This document shows positions 46,395 to 55,886 of a DNA stretch of 64,000 bases, in pieces (position 1 is the stretch's first letter; every line of letters begins with the position of its first letter). Source of the stretch: Stappia sp. (GTDB lineage Bacteria > Pseudomonadota > Alphaproteobacteria > Rhizobiales > Stappiaceae); contig NZ_CP157793.1 in the NCBI RefSeq assembly GCF_040110915.1, positions 1,934,939 through 1,998,938 of the forward strand. Direction: 5' to 3'. A program made the position numbers and the translations under genes. The notes under the pieces are model-generated. The model saw nothing but the letters and a program-made list of their open reading frames with translations. It ran no database searches and had not been told where the DNA came from.

Positions 46395-47073
46395 CCCGCT
46401 CGCCCTTGGTGACCTCATAGGCCTCGTCTTCACGGCGGGTGAGACCGAGGGCGTCGAAGCGCGCGAGTTCGGAGGGCATGAGCGGCCAGGGCGGACCCGA
46501 GGCCTCCGCGCCTTCGGGGCGGACCCGCGTGATCACCAGAAGCCGCCCGCCCGGGCGCACCAGATCGGCCAGCGCGCCGAAGGCGGCGGCGCGCAGATCG
46601 CCGGCGAGCGCCTGCAGGGTGTAGCATTCGTGCACAAGGTCGAAGGCCCCGCGCCAGTCCTCCGGCGGGGCGAAGAGATCGGCCACCCGATAGACCACCT
46701 CACTGTCGGGAAACCGCGCCTCGACCCAGGCGATGGCGGCCGTCGACAGATCGAAGGCCGTCGTGTGGTAACCGGCGGAGGCGAGCGCCTCGGCGTTGTC
46801 GCCGAGCCCGCAGGCGACGTCGAGGGCGCGCGCGCCCTTGCCCGGATTGGCCGCGACCCATTCCACGAGTTGCGGTTTGGGCGCGAGATCGGCCCAGGGC
46901 ACGGCGGCCGGATCGCCCCCCGCCGTCTGATAGACCGCCTCGAACCAGGCGGCCCGGTCGTCCGCGTCGCCGCCCTTCGCCCCGAACATCGCATCGAGAC
47001 GGTCGCGCGCGGCATCGCGGCGCGCGGCGAAATCGGTGGCGTCCGCCGCCGGCGCTTCGCTCTCCTTCGTCAT
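46354..47073 (-). CDS. Class I SAM-dependent methyltransferase
   Basis: Methyltransferase of 239 residues. The SAM-binding motif I is ALDVACGLGDNAEAL (about 83-97), followed by AFDLSTAAIAWVEARFP, DLVHECYTLQAL and LVRPGGRLLVIT. The topology and motif post I resemble thiopurine methyltransferase-like and Mg-protoporphyrin-type small-molecule enzymes; substrate unknown. The ATG at 47073 overlaps the holC stop as ATGA, so it is translated after holC. A start 13 codons upstream is a shadow. Tail-to-tail overlap of 41 bases with the secreted-protein gene. Confidence 0.87.
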   Translation of the reverse strand: MTKESEAPAADATDFAARRDAARDRLDAMFGAKGGDADDRAAWFEAVYQTAGGDPAAVPWADLAPKPQLVEWVAANPGKGARALDVACGLGDNAEALASAGYHTTAFDLSTAAIAWVEARFPDSEVVYRVADLFAPPEDWRGAFDLVHECYTLQALAGDLRAAAFGALADLVRPGGRLLVITRVRPEGAEASGPPWPLMPSELARFDALGLTRREDEAYEVTKGERVIPHRRVVFAKAE

Positions 47074-47519
47074 GCCTTCTTCTCCCAGCGTCCGCTTTCC
47101 GATTGCTGCCAATAGGTCAGCGCGTGTCCCGCCGCCTTCAACGCCTTCCAGTGCCCGCGCGCCTCGGCGACGGCGTCCGGGTCCGAATCGTCGAACAGGA
47201 ACACGCCGCGTTCGTAAGGCGAGAGATCCGGCGGCGCGGCCCGGTCGACGAGAAACCGCACGTTCGCCGCGTTGGGATTGTCCGGACCGTCGGTCAGAAA
47301 GACCGGCTGTTCAGCCTCATGCCCGTCGGCGGCCGTGCCATGCGGCAGGAAGGAATCCTCGCGATAGGTCCACAGCAGCGAATCGAGCGCGTCGCGGCGC
47401 TCGCGCGAGCCCGTCTGCACCACCACCCGCCAGTCGCGCTGCAGACAGGTCTCCAGCAGGCCGGGCAGAACCTGCTCCAGCGGCTGTCGTGTGAGGTGAT
47501 AGAACAGGACGTCCGTCAT
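47070..47519 (-). CDS. holC: DNA polymerase III subunit chi
   Basis: Clamp-loader accessory subunit of 149 residues; in the holoenzyme it binds SSB and the psi subunit. TDVLFYHLTRQPLEQVLPGLL, LLWTYREDSFLPHGT and VFLTDGPDNPNAANVRFLVD are conserved landmarks. The ATG at 47519 gives the family start; the frame continues upstream without similarity. pepA lies upstream on the same strand, the usual pepA-holC neighbourhood, but here 640 bases away with a small gene on the other strand between. Confidence 0.93.
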   Translation of the reverse strand: MTDVLFYHLTRQPLEQVLPGLLETCLQRDWRVVVQTGSRERRDALDSLLWTYREDSFLPHGTAADGHEAEQPVFLTDGPDNPNAANVRFLVDRAAPPDLSPYERGVFLFDDSDPDAVAEARGHWKALKAAGHALTYWQQSESGRWEKKA

Positions 47520-47833
47520 GAGCCCTTCGAAAAACTGGTCATACCGGCCGCGCCGGAGGCCGGTCGCGCGCCGTCTTGCGCGGGCGGACTCTGCGCCAGG
47601 TGCGGCCAATGCGCAACAGCCTGCCGGCATTGCGCGCTGCAGCGCAAAAGCGGCATTGGTTTTCGCAGCGTTCATCGTTAACGGTTTGCCAACTTGACGC
47701 CGGCACCTTCGTGCCGGGCAGACCCTGACGGGGTCGCGTCGATCCACGGCCCGCACAAGCCGGATGCGCCGCATGCGCGCCTGGCGACGCGGACCGGATC
47801 GGCGACCCGCCGGGGCAAGGGGAGACAGGATTG
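47520..47833. other. Intergenic region upstream of holC
   Basis: About 310 bases between holC and the divergent 39-residue gene. Leftward frames extending holC through it show no similarity. No terminator or promoter is clear. It presumably holds promoters for both. Confidence 0.4.
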
Positions 47834-47953
47834 ATGGTCGTTCGGGTTGCTTTGTTTTTCGGACTGGTTCTGGGGCTTGCGGGCGCGACGACCGCGATGG
47901 GCGTGGTCGTGGCCGAACCGGCCGGCACCTGCGAGGCCTACAAGACCTGCTGA
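47834..47953 (+). CDS. Small exported peptide of 39 residues
   Basis: Short gene starting at ATG 47834 with AAGGGGAGA nine bases upstream. The product has a single hydrophobic segment (VALFFGLVLGLAGATTAMGVVV) followed by a short tail AEPAGTCEAYKTC with two cysteines, so it looks like a signal peptide with a tiny secreted or anchored tail. A terminator follows 87 bases after the stop. It is too short for family recognition; similar tiny cysteine-tailed proteins occur in alphaproteobacteria but are undescribed. Translation is likely but not proven. Confidence 0.55.
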   Translation: MVVRVALFFGLVLGLAGATTAMGVVVAEPAGTCEAYKTC

Positions 47954-48039
47954 CGGCCCGGACTCTTCAAGCTTTTCGGGCGGCGTGAGCGCCCCGGTGG
48001 CGACACCAACGCGCTGAGCGAACAGGCCGCCAACACAAC

Positions 48040-48075
48040 AAAACCCCGCCGCGCGCGACCGCCGGCGGGGTTTTT
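48040..48075. terminator. Bidirectional terminator between the small peptide gene and pepA
   Basis: AAAACCCCGCCG (48040-48051) and CGGCGGGGTTTTT (48063-48075) form a stem with a GC-rich loop and A/T flanks on both sides. A second copy of AAAACCCCGCCGCGCG lies at 48137-48152, close to the pepA stop. Confidence 0.82.
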
Positions 48076-48160
48076 CTTGATCCGATGCGCCAAGCGCGCA
48101 CGATCCGATGCGCTTCGTGGCGATACGCGCGGCGACAAAACCCCGCCGCGCGTCGCGCCT

Positions 48161-49660
48161 CTAGCCTTCGTAGTGGTCGCGCACCAGCCGGTCGAGCAGA
48201 CGCACGCCGAAGCCTGACGCCCAGCCCTTGCTGATCTCGGTCTTGGCGCTGCTCATCGCCATGCCGGCGACGTCGATATGCACCCAGGGCACGTCGTTGA
48301 CGAATCGCTGCAGGAACTGCGCCGCCGTGATCGACCCGGCCGTGCGCCCGCCGGTGTTCTTCATGTCGGCGTTCGGCGTGTCGATGAGCTTGTCGTACTC
48401 CTTGCCGAGCGGCAGGCGCCAGACCTTCTCCTCGGTTGCCTTGCCGGCCTCGGCCAGGCGCTCGACCAGTTCGTCGTTGTTGGAGAAGACCCCGGCATGC
48501 TGATGGCCGAGCGCGATCAGGATCGCCCCCGTCAGCGTCGCCAGATTGATCATGAACGCCGGCTTGAAGCGCTCCTGCGTGTACCAGAGCGCATCGGCCA
48601 GCACGAGGCGGCCTTCCGCGTCGGTGTTGATGATCTCGATGGTCGCGCCCGACATGGCGGTGACGATGTCGCCGGGGCGCTGCGCCTTGCCGTCCGGCAT
48701 GTTCTCGACGAGCCCGATCACGCCGACGGCGTTGACCTTGGCCTTGCGGGCGGCGAGCGCATGCATCAGCCCGGTGACGGCGGCCGCGCCGCCCATGTCG
48801 CCCTTCATTTCCTCCATGCCGCCGGCCGGCTTGATGGAAATGCCGCCGGTGTCGAACACCACGCCCTTGCCGACGAAGGCGACCGGGTCGGCATCCTTCT
48901 TGCCGCCGTTCCAGCGCATGACGACGAGACGCGGCGGCGTTTCGGAGCCCTGGGCGACGCCGAGCAGCGCGCCCATCTTCAGCTTCTTCATCGCCTTTTC
49001 GTCGAGCACCTCGACCTCGACGCCGAGTTTCTCCAGCGCCTCGGCGCGCTTGGCGAATTCGACCGTCGTCAGCACATTGGCCGGCTCGTTGACCAGATCG
49101 CGAGCGAGCACCGTGCCGTCGCTCACCGCATCCGCCTGCGCCCAGGCCTTTTTGGCGGCCTTGGTGTCGGCAACCGCGAGCGTCAGCTTCTTCGCCTCCG
49201 CGCCCGACTTGTCGTCATCGTCCGATTTCGTCTTGTAGCGGTCGAACACATAGGCGCGCAGCTTGGCGCCCATGGCGAAAGCGGCGGAAAGCTCCGGCGC
49301 GAGCGCGCCCTCGCTGGTTTCCATCACGATCTCGACGGCCTTCGACGATCCGAGCGCGCCCATCACGGCGCCGCCGAGCATCATCCAGTCGGTTTCCCCG
49401 AGGTCGCCGAGCGCCTCCGCCTTGCCGAGACCGACCACGATCAGCCGGTCGAGATCGAGGCCGGCGGGCGCGACGAGATCCAGAACCGCGCGCGACTTGC
49501 CGGAAAAGCCGGCCGCCTCCGCGGCGCGGGCCAGCAGGCCCTCATTGGCCGACAGCACCGCGCTGGCCGTCGGACCGACGCCGAGATCGGCATCGGCGAA
49601 CACCACCGCAACACCCTTCGCGGGCGCCTCGAGTTTGGAGAATGAGACTTTGGGGAGCAA
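48161..49660 (-). CDS. pepA: Leucyl aminopeptidase (cytosol aminopeptidase)
   Basis: M17 metallo-aminopeptidase of 499 residues, hexameric, removing amino-terminal residues from peptides in the cytoplasm. The metal site is in [25 protein letters not shown] and the M17 signature [13 protein letters not shown] lies near 343-355. The amino-terminal regulatory domain ([21 protein letters not shown]) is complete. It diverges from lptF, a widespread arrangement, and its 3' end faces a hairpin. Confidence 0.95.
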   Translation of the reverse strand: MLPKVSFSKLEAPAKGVAVVFADADLGVGPTASAVLSANEGLLARAAEAAGFSGKSRAVLDLVAPAGLDLDRLIVVGLGKAEALGDLGETDWMMLGGAVMGALGSSKAVEIVMETSEGALAPELSAAFAMGAKLRAYVFDRYKTKSDDDDKSGAEAKKLTLAVADTKAAKKAWAQADAVSDGTVLARDLVNEPANVLTTVEFAKRAEALEKLGVEVEVLDEKAMKKLKMGALLGVAQGSETPPRLVVMRWNGGKKDADPVAFVGKGVVFDTGGISIKPAGGMEEMKGDMGGAAAVTGLMHALAARKAKVNAVGVIGLVENMPDGKAQRPGDIVTAMSGATIEIINTDAEGRLVLADALWYTQERFKPAFMINLATLTGAILIALGHQHAGVFSNNDELVERLAEAGKATEEKVWRLPLGKEYDKLIDTPNADMKNTGGRTAGSITAAQFLQRFVNDVPWVHIDVAGMAMSSAKTEISKGWASGFGVRLLDRLVRDHYEG

Positions 49661-50059
49661 CGTCGAAACCTTTCATTGAAGCCGCAGGGGCTCTTCGGGC
49701 CCGCAAGGGCGGGTGGGACACCGCGCGCGGACGGCAGCCAGAATCGCGGATGGCCGGACGGGCGGTCCGCGCGGCGCGCGCGCGCAACGGTTGGCGGTGA
49801 CGGACCGGAGCCGCGAAACACCGCCCCGGTAACGTGGCCTAGAATGGGGACAGTTTGCCCGCTCGGCAAGCGCGGGCCGATTTCACGATACGTTAACCCT
49901 TTTTCTTCTCGTCGCATTTACCTAGATTGCTTTTTAATCGAGGGCGGATGCGCGACGCGCGTCAGCCCGTGCGTGGGTCCCCGCCCCTTGCGTCGCGCTG
50001 CGTCGTCTCAAGCACCCCGATCGTCAACCCGCCGTCAGGCATGCAGCCGTCAGGATCTG
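49661..50059. other. Divergent pepA-lptF control region
   Basis: About 400 bases; 49885-49940 is AT-richer (ACGATACGTTAACCC, then TTTTTCTTC) and probably holds the promoters. A frame open upstream of lptF here has no similarity. No clear hexamers were fixed. Confidence 0.4.
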
Positions 50060-51247
50060 ATGACGACCTTCGAGCGCTATGTCCTCAGACGTCTGACCGG
50101 CGCGTTCGTGCTGACGCTGGCCGCGCTCGCCGGCGTGGTCTGGGCGACGCAGGCGCTGCGCCAGCTCGACCTGGTCACGGCGAAGGGACAGACGATCGTG
50201 CAATTCGTCGGCATGACGCTGCTCGCCATGCCCTTCCTGCTGCTCGCCATCGCGCCCTTCGCGCTGCTGATCGCGCTGATCGTGATTCTCAACACCATGT
50301 CGAACGACAGCGAGCTGATCGTCATCAACGCCTCCGGCGCCTCGCGCGGCGTCCTGATGCGCCCGGTCGTCACCTTCGCGCTCGGCGTGAGCCTGTTCTG
50401 CGCGCTGCTGTCGGTCTTCGCCGCGCCGGCCGGTCTGGCGGCGCTGCGCGAGGAGATCACCCGCGTGCGCGTCGATCTGGTCGCCAACATCGTGCGCCCG
50501 GGCCGGTTCATCGGCATCGAGGACGGGCTGACGTTTCACATCCGCAACCGCAGCGGCGACGGCCGTCTCGACGGCCTGCTGCTGCACGACGACCGCGCCG
50601 AGGACATCGTCTTCACCTACGAGGCGGCGCGCGGGCAGATCGTGGAGGCCGTCGGGCGCACGCTTCTGGTCATGCAGGACGGCACGATCCAGCGGCGCAC
50701 CCGCGACGACGGAAGCATCTCCATCGTCCGCTTCCAGTCCTATGCCTTCGATCTGTCGAGCATGATCCCCTCCGGCGCCGTCGCCGTCTACAAGGCCAGC
50801 GAGCGCTCGACATGGGATCTGATCGCGCCCGACCCCGACGACGCCTATGCAAGGGACAATCGCGGCCGCCTCGCCAGCGAGTTGCACGACCGGCTGAGCC
50901 AGCCGCTCTACCCCCTCGCCTTCGCGTTGCTGGTGTTCCTTTTCGTCGGTCAGCCGAAGACCACCCGCCAGAACCGGACGCTTGCCACCCTCACCGCGCT
51001 GGTGCTCGCCATCGCGCTGCGCTCGGCCGGCTTCGGCATGATGACGCTCGCCCCGAGCCTGCCGGCCGCGCGCGTCGCGCTCTACCTGGTGCCGCTCGCG
51101 GCCATCGCGCTGACGGCCTGGGCGCTGTCGACGGCGGCCCGGCCGCGCTGGCTGACGCGTCTCGCCGGCACGGGCGAATATCTCGCCGACCGCATCGAGG
51201 CCGGGCTCGCGCGCCTGCAGCGGCGCACCCAGGACGGAGCCGCGTGA
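50060..51247 (+). CDS. lptF: LPS export ABC transporter permease LptF
   Basis: Inner-membrane protein of 395 residues of the YjgP/YjgQ family; with LptG and the LptB ATPase it extracts LPS from the inner membrane. Helices at the amino end (LTGAFVLTLAALAGVVWATQALRQLDLV in parts: FVLTLAALAGVVWATQ) and the pattern of three helices, a periplasmic jellyroll and three helices are visible. Start at 50060 fits the family (MTTFERYVLRRL) with AGGA five bases upstream. It is followed four bases later by lptG. Confidence 0.93.
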   Translation: MTTFERYVLRRLTGAFVLTLAALAGVVWATQALRQLDLVTAKGQTIVQFVGMTLLAMPFLLLAIAPFALLIALIVILNTMSNDSELIVINASGASRGVLMRPVVTFALGVSLFCALLSVFAAPAGLAALREEITRVRVDLVANIVRPGRFIGIEDGLTFHIRNRSGDGRLDGLLLHDDRAEDIVFTYEAARGQIVEAVGRTLLVMQDGTIQRRTRDDGSISIVRFQSYAFDLSSMIPSGAVAVYKASERSTWDLIAPDPDDAYARDNRGRLASELHDRLSQPLYPLAFALLVFLFVGQPKTTRQNRTLATLTALVLAIALRSAGFGMMTLAPSLPAARVALYLVPLAAIALTAWALSTAARPRWLTRLAGTGEYLADRIEAGLARLQRRTQDGAA

Positions 51248-51251
51248 CCCG

Positions 51252-52352
51252 ATGACGACGCTGGTCGGCCACACGCTCGCCTTCTATCTCGCCCGCCGGT
51301 TCGCCGCCGCGATCCTCGGCCTCTTCGCGCTCGCCGCCATCTTGATCTTCATCTTCGACCTGCTGGAGCTTCTGCGCCGGGGCGCGGGTCAGGACGGCGC
51401 GACGCTGGCGCGCATCGGCCTGATCTCGCTGCTGCGGGTGCCCCAGCTCATGGAGCAGGTCCTGCCCTTCGCCGTCCTGTTCGGCGCGATCTCTGCGTTT
51501 CTGGGGCTCAGCCGCAAACTGGAGCTCGTGGTCGCGCGCGCCGCCGGCGTGTCGGTCTGGCAGTTCACGGCGCCCGCGCTTGCGGTCGGCATCGCCATCG
51601 GGATCGCGGCCGTGACGCTCTACAATCCGCTCGCGGTCCTGCTGCGCGAACGCTCCGACGAGATCGCCTCGGGTCTCTTCGCGAGCGAACAGAGCTTCCT
51701 GCTGCAGACCACCGGCGAGGTGTGGCTGCGGCAGGACGGAACGGACGGCGAATCGATCATGCACGCCAAGCAGACGCTGGACAGCGGTCGTCGCCTGCTC
51801 GCCGTGACCGTCTTCACCTTCGACCGCAACGCCCAGTTCGCCGAACGCATCGAAGCCCGCGAGGCGGTGCTGGCGGACCGGCAGTGGCGGCTGAGCGATG
51901 CCACCGTCTACTCCACGCAAGGGGATCCGAGCCGCCACGACACCTACTTCGTGTCGACCTTCCTCACGCCCACGGAGGTACGTGAAAGCATCGCGGCGCC
52001 GGAATCCATCGGTTTCTGGGACCTGCCGCGCGTGATCGAACTATCCCAGCGCGCGGGTTTGCCGGCCTACAGGTATGCCTTGCAATATCAGACACTTCTC
52101 GCCAGACCTGCGCTTCTTGCGGCGATGGTGCTGATTGCGGCCTGCGTCTCTCTCAGGGTATCGAGGATGGGTGGCATCGGCCGCCTGATTCTGGGTGGAA
52201 TCCTAGCCGGGTTCGTGCTTTACGTTCTTGCGGAACTCGGAGAGGACCTTGGCGGGGCCGGCATCGTGCCGCCGACGATCGCCGCGTGGGCGCCTGGAGT
52301 GTTTGGAGTATTGATGGGCTTGACGATCCTCTTGCATCTGGAGGACGGCTGA
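51252..52352 (+). CDS. lptG: LPS export ABC transporter permease LptG
   Basis: Partner permease of 366 residues. TLAFYLARRFAAAILGLFAL, then FIFDLLELLRRGA and LMEQVLPFAVLFGAISAF are LptG hallmarks; a periplasmic domain (about 130-260) and three carboxyl helices follow (ALLAAMVLIAACVSLRVSR, GFVLYVLAELGEDLG). The lower GC of the last 250 bases compared with lptF is mild. Its stop overlaps the lptD start as TGATG. Confidence 0.93.
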   Translation: MTTLVGHTLAFYLARRFAAAILGLFALAAILIFIFDLLELLRRGAGQDGATLARIGLISLLRVPQLMEQVLPFAVLFGAISAFLGLSRKLELVVARAAGVSVWQFTAPALAVGIAIGIAAVTLYNPLAVLLRERSDEIASGLFASEQSFLLQTTGEVWLRQDGTDGESIMHAKQTLDSGRRLLAVTVFTFDRNAQFAERIEAREAVLADRQWRLSDATVYSTQGDPSRHDTYFVSTFLTPTEVRESIAAPESIGFWDLPRVIELSQRAGLPAYRYALQYQTLLARPALLAAMVLIAACVSLRVSRMGGIGRLILGGILAGFVLYVLAELGEDLGGAGIVPPTIAAWAPGVFGVLMGLTILLHLEDG

Positions 52353-54766
52353 TGGCGAAGGCCGGCCTCCCGCAATCGGTTCGGGACGGGCACGCGCTCA
52401 CGCGTGGCCGGACGGTGTCGTTTGCGCGCCTGATGCAGGGCACCGCCCTTGTCGGAGCGCTCGCCGCACTTCTGATCGTGCCGGCGGGGATCGCGCCCGC
52501 GCAGGCGCAGGGCGATGTGCTCGACGCGCTCGGCACGCAGGTCGATCCGGCCGATCCGCTCCTGCTGGAAGCCGACGAGCTGCGCTACAATTTCGACCGC
52601 GACACGATTTCCGCCATCGGCAATGTGCAGATCTACTACGGCGGCAACACCGTCGAGGCCGATCAGATCGAGTTCGACCGCGCCGAGAACCGGCTGCGGG
52701 CGCAGGGCAACGTCCGCCTGACGGAGCCGGACGGCAACGTGCTCACCGCCGCCTCGATGGATCTGTCGGAGGACCTGCGCGACGGTTTCGCCTCCGCCCT
52801 GCAGCTCGACACGCCGGAGCGCACCCGCTTCCTCGCGGCGCGCGCCCAACGCGAGGGTGGCAACCGCACGACCTTCGAGGACGGGATCTACACCGTCTAC
52901 ACCTCGCCGCGAAATCCGCCGGACAAGCCGCCGCTGTGGCGCGTGCGCGCGACCACCATCGTGCACGACCAGCAGAAGCGGACCATCGAGTTCGAGAAGG
53001 CGCGGCTGGAGTTCTTCGGCAAGTCGCTGGTGCATCTGCCGTATCTGTCGATCCCCGATCCGAGCGTGACGCGCAAGTCGGGTCTTCTGGCGCCCACCAT
53101 GGTCTTCGGTGACCGCGTCGGCGTCGGCGCCACGGTGCCCTATTACTTCGCCCTCGATCCGACCTACGACCTGCTGGTGTCGGCGACACCGCTCAGCAAG
53201 CAGGGCCTGCTCACCCAGGCCTCCTGGCGCCAGCGCCTGATCGACGGCAGCTACTCGATCCATGTCGGCGGGCTCATCCAGGCCCAGCCGGGAGAATACG
53301 AAGGCTCCAGCGGCGACCGGCGCTTTCGCGGCGTGATCGCCTCGGAAGGCCGGTTCGACCTCAATTCGCGCTGGCAGTGGGGCTGGGATCTCACCTACCG
53401 CAGCGACCGCGCGTTCCTGAGGGACTACAGCTTCGCCGACTTCGGCAATGCCACGGACATCTCGCAGATCTATCTGACCGGGCAAAGCGATCGCAACCGC
53501 TTCGACCTGCGCTCCTACGCCTTCCGCGTGTCGCAGGAGGATTACGCCGCGACCCCCACGCTGAACCCGCCGGCGCCCTATCTGCCCGTCGGCACGGGTC
53601 TGCAGGACAAGCAGCCCTTCGTGCATCCGGTGCTCGACTGGAACTACATCTTCGACAATCCGGTCGCCGGCGGTGAACTCGCCTTCACCGGCAACATGAC
53701 GAGCCTGACGCGCGACCGCACGGATGCGATTCAGGCCGGCGGAACGACGCGGTTCCGTGGCGTGGAAGGCACCTTCACCCGCACCAGCCTGCGCGCCGAC
53801 TGGCGCACGAAGCTGATCGATCCGCTCGGCCAGGTGTTCACGCCCTTCGCCTATGTGAAGGGCGACCTCTATTTCACCTCCTCGCGCGACGATACGGTGG
53901 GCAACCTGACCGACGAGGCGGTCGTCGGGCGCATCATGCCGGCGGTGGGTCTCGATTACCGCTATCCGATCCTGGCGACCTTCGAGGGCGGCAACCAGGT
54001 GTTCGAGCCGGTCGCCCAGATCATCGTGCGCCCCAACGAGGGCCGCATCGGCGAACTGCCGAACGAGGACGCGCAGAGCATCGTCTTCGATTCCACCACG
54101 CTCTTCGAATACGACAAGTTCTCCGGCTTCGACCGCAGCGAGGGCGGCACGCGCGCCAACATCGGCCTGCGCTACAATCTGCAGTTCAACAACAGCTTCT
54201 CGGTCAGCGCCCTGTTCGGCCGCTCGTTCCATCTCGGCGGCACGAACTCCTACCAAACGCCCGACATCCTGAACGCCACCAGCGCCTCGGGTCTGGCGAG
54301 CGACTATTCCGACTACGTCGGCAGCCTGTATTTCGACAGCCGGCGGGGCCTGCGCATCGGCGCCCAGGCGCGTTTCGACAAGGACACCTTCGATGTCCGC
54401 CGCGGTCAGGTCGAGGCGACGGGCATCTACGGTCCTGTGACCGGCAATCTCGCCTATGCCTATCTCTCGGCCCAGCCAAGCATCGGCATCGACGATCCGC
54501 GCGAGGAAGTCATCGGCTCGGCCAGCCTGCGCCTGCAGGAAAACTGGCGCCTGTTCGGGTCCGTGCGTTTCGACCTCCAGCGCAAGAACATGGTGCGCGA
54601 CAGCATCGGCATCGGCTACGATGACGAAGGCTTCTCCTTCTCCGTCGCCTATTCCGAGGACCGCAGCCGCAACAACGGTCAGACGACCGACCGTCTGTTC
54701 TTCCTGCGTCTGGGTCTGCGCACATTGGGCGACACGCAGTTCTCGACCAACGGCTCGACGGATTGA
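52352..54766 (+). CDS. lptD: LPS-assembly protein LptD
   Basis: Outer-membrane beta-barrel of 804 residues that inserts LPS into the outer leaflet with LptE. An amino-terminal signal sequence (LMQGTALVGALAALLIVPAG, cleavage near AQAQG) precedes the OstA jellyroll (LEADELRYNFDRDTISAIGN, IYYGGNTVEADQIEFDRA), then KKPVFHLPYLSIP-like VHLPYLSIPDPSVTRKSGLLAP and a barrel of alternating segments. The tail ends in FSTNGSTD rather than an aromatic residue. The ATG at 52352 overlaps lptG. Only two cysteines, if any, are expected in alphaproteobacterial LptD; I see none obviously paired. Confidence 0.93.
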   Translation: MAKAGLPQSVRDGHALTRGRTVSFARLMQGTALVGALAALLIVPAGIAPAQAQGDVLDALGTQVDPADPLLLEADELRYNFDRDTISAIGNVQIYYGGNTVEADQIEFDRAENRLRAQGNVRLTEPDGNVLTAASMDLSEDLRDGFASALQLDTPERTRFLAARAQREGGNRTTFEDGIYTVYTSPRNPPDKPPLWRVRATTIVHDQQKRTIEFEKARLEFFGKSLVHLPYLSIPDPSVTRKSGLLAPTMVFGDRVGVGATVPYYFALDPTYDLLVSATPLSKQGLLTQASWRQRLIDGSYSIHVGGLIQAQPGEYEGSSGDRRFRGVIASEGRFDLNSRWQWGWDLTYRSDRAFLRDYSFADFGNATDISQIYLTGQSDRNRFDLRSYAFRVSQEDYAATPTLNPPAPYLPVGTGLQDKQPFVHPVLDWNYIFDNPVAGGELAFTGNMTSLTRDRTDAIQAGGTTRFRGVEGTFTRTSLRADWRTKLIDPLGQVFTPFAYVKGDLYFTSSRDDTVGNLTDEAVVGRIMPAVGLDYRYPILATFEGGNQVFEPVAQIIVRPNEGRIGELPNEDAQSIVFDSTTLFEYDKFSGFDRSEGGTRANIGLRYNLQFNNSFSVSALFGRSFHLGGTNSYQTPDILNATSASGLASDYSDYVGSLYFDSRRGLRIGAQARFDKDTFDVRRGQVEATGIYGPVTGNLAYAYLSAQPSIGIDDPREEVIGSASLRLQENWRLFGSVRFDLQRKNMVRDSIGIGYDDEGFSFSVAYSEDRSRNNGQTTDRLFFLRLGLRTLGDTQFSTNGSTD

Positions 54767-54954
54767 CGCGGGCCGGAAACGGCGTCACGAATCCGATTTT
54801 GGCCGCTTTCTCGTGCAACGAGCGGAAATTGTGCGGGTCGAGCGGCGACGACATGCGGAAACGCGGGCGCCCGACGCCGGGCCGGACCGCCGCCGGCAGG
54901 GGGAGACCGGCCGCGTCGACTGGACCGGACCGGACACAACGTGAGGATTTGGCT

Positions 54955-55881
54955 ATGACTTGGATGCGCTGGGGGCTTGCTGCGGCATCGATGATGCTGG
55001 TCGCCGTGGTGGCGCCGGCCCCGGTGGCCGCGCAGACCGCAATCGAGGTGGTGGTCAACAACAAGCCGATCACCAGCTTCGACATTCGCCAGCGCGCCGG
55101 CCTTCTGCGCCTGACCACGGGTCGTGGCGGCGCGGCCGCCAACCGGGCGGCGAAGGAAGAGCTGATCGACGAACAGCTCAAGATGCAGGAGGCCGAGCGC
55201 ATCGGCCTTCAGGTCTCCAAGGCCGAGGTCGACCGGGCCTTCGCCGATCTGGCGAGCCGCGTGAAGCTGTCGGCGAACGGCCTGTCGCAGGCGCTGCGCC
55301 GCGCCGGCGTGCGCCCCGAGACGCTGCGCGACCGGCTGGAAGCGGAAATCGCCTGGGGCCAGATCCTGCGCGCCCGCTTTCAGCAGGAGGTGCGCATTTC
55401 CGAGGCCGACGTGATCGCCGCCCTGCGCCGGCAGGACGACAGCGACAACGAAACCAGCACCGAATACCGGGTGCAGAGCATCATCTTCGTGGTGCCCGCC
55501 AAGGCCTCTTCGGGGCAGAAGTCGCAGCGCCGCCGCGATGCCGAGCGCTTCCGCTCGTCCTTCTCCTCCTGCGACCAGTCCGAGGCGCTGGCCGACCAGT
55601 ACAGCGAGGTCGTCGTTCGGCCCGCCCAGCTGCGTCTGGAGACGGAACTGCCGCCGCCCGTGCGCGAACTCGTGGAAAAGACGCCGGTCGGCAAGACGAC
55701 GTCGCCGCAGGACACCCCCAATGGCTACGAGCTCTACGCGGTGTGCGACAAACGCGAGATCGCCAGCAACGCCGCCGCGCGGATGGAGATCGAGGACGAG
55801 TTGCGCAACAAGGAAGGCCAGCAGCTGAGCCGCCGCTACATGCGCGAACTGCGCCGGCGCGCCATCGTCGACTATCGCTGA
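54955..55881 (+). CDS. SurA-like periplasmic chaperone / peptidylprolyl isomerase
   Basis: Periplasmic folding factor of 308 residues with a signal peptide ([15 protein letters not shown], cleavage near residue 27). The SurA_N chaperone domain begins [19 protein letters not shown] and runs to about 165 ([17 protein letters not shown]). The carboxyl part ([13 protein letters not shown] to YAVCDKREI) is a divergent single parvulin-like domain, shorter than E. coli SurA with two. Position between lptD and pdxA is the conserved surA site (lptD-surA-pdxA-rsmA), supporting a role in outer-membrane protein assembly, including LptD. The ATG at 54955 has GAGG eight bases upstream. Confidence 0.88.
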   Translation: MTWMRWGLAAASMMLVAVVAPAPVAAQTAIEVVVNNKPITSFDIRQRAGLLRLTTGRGGAAANRAAKEELIDEQLKMQEAERIGLQVSKAEVDRAFADLASRVKLSANGLSQALRRAGVRPETLRDRLEAEIAWGQILRARFQQEVRISEADVIAALRRQDDSDNETSTEYRVQSIIFVVPAKASSGQKSQRRRDAERFRSSFSSCDQSEALADQYSEVVVRPAQLRLETELPPPVRELVEKTPVGKTTSPQDTPNGYELYAVCDKREIASNAAARMEIEDELRNKEGQQLSRRYMRELRRRAIVDYR

Positions 55882-55886
55882 GCCGC

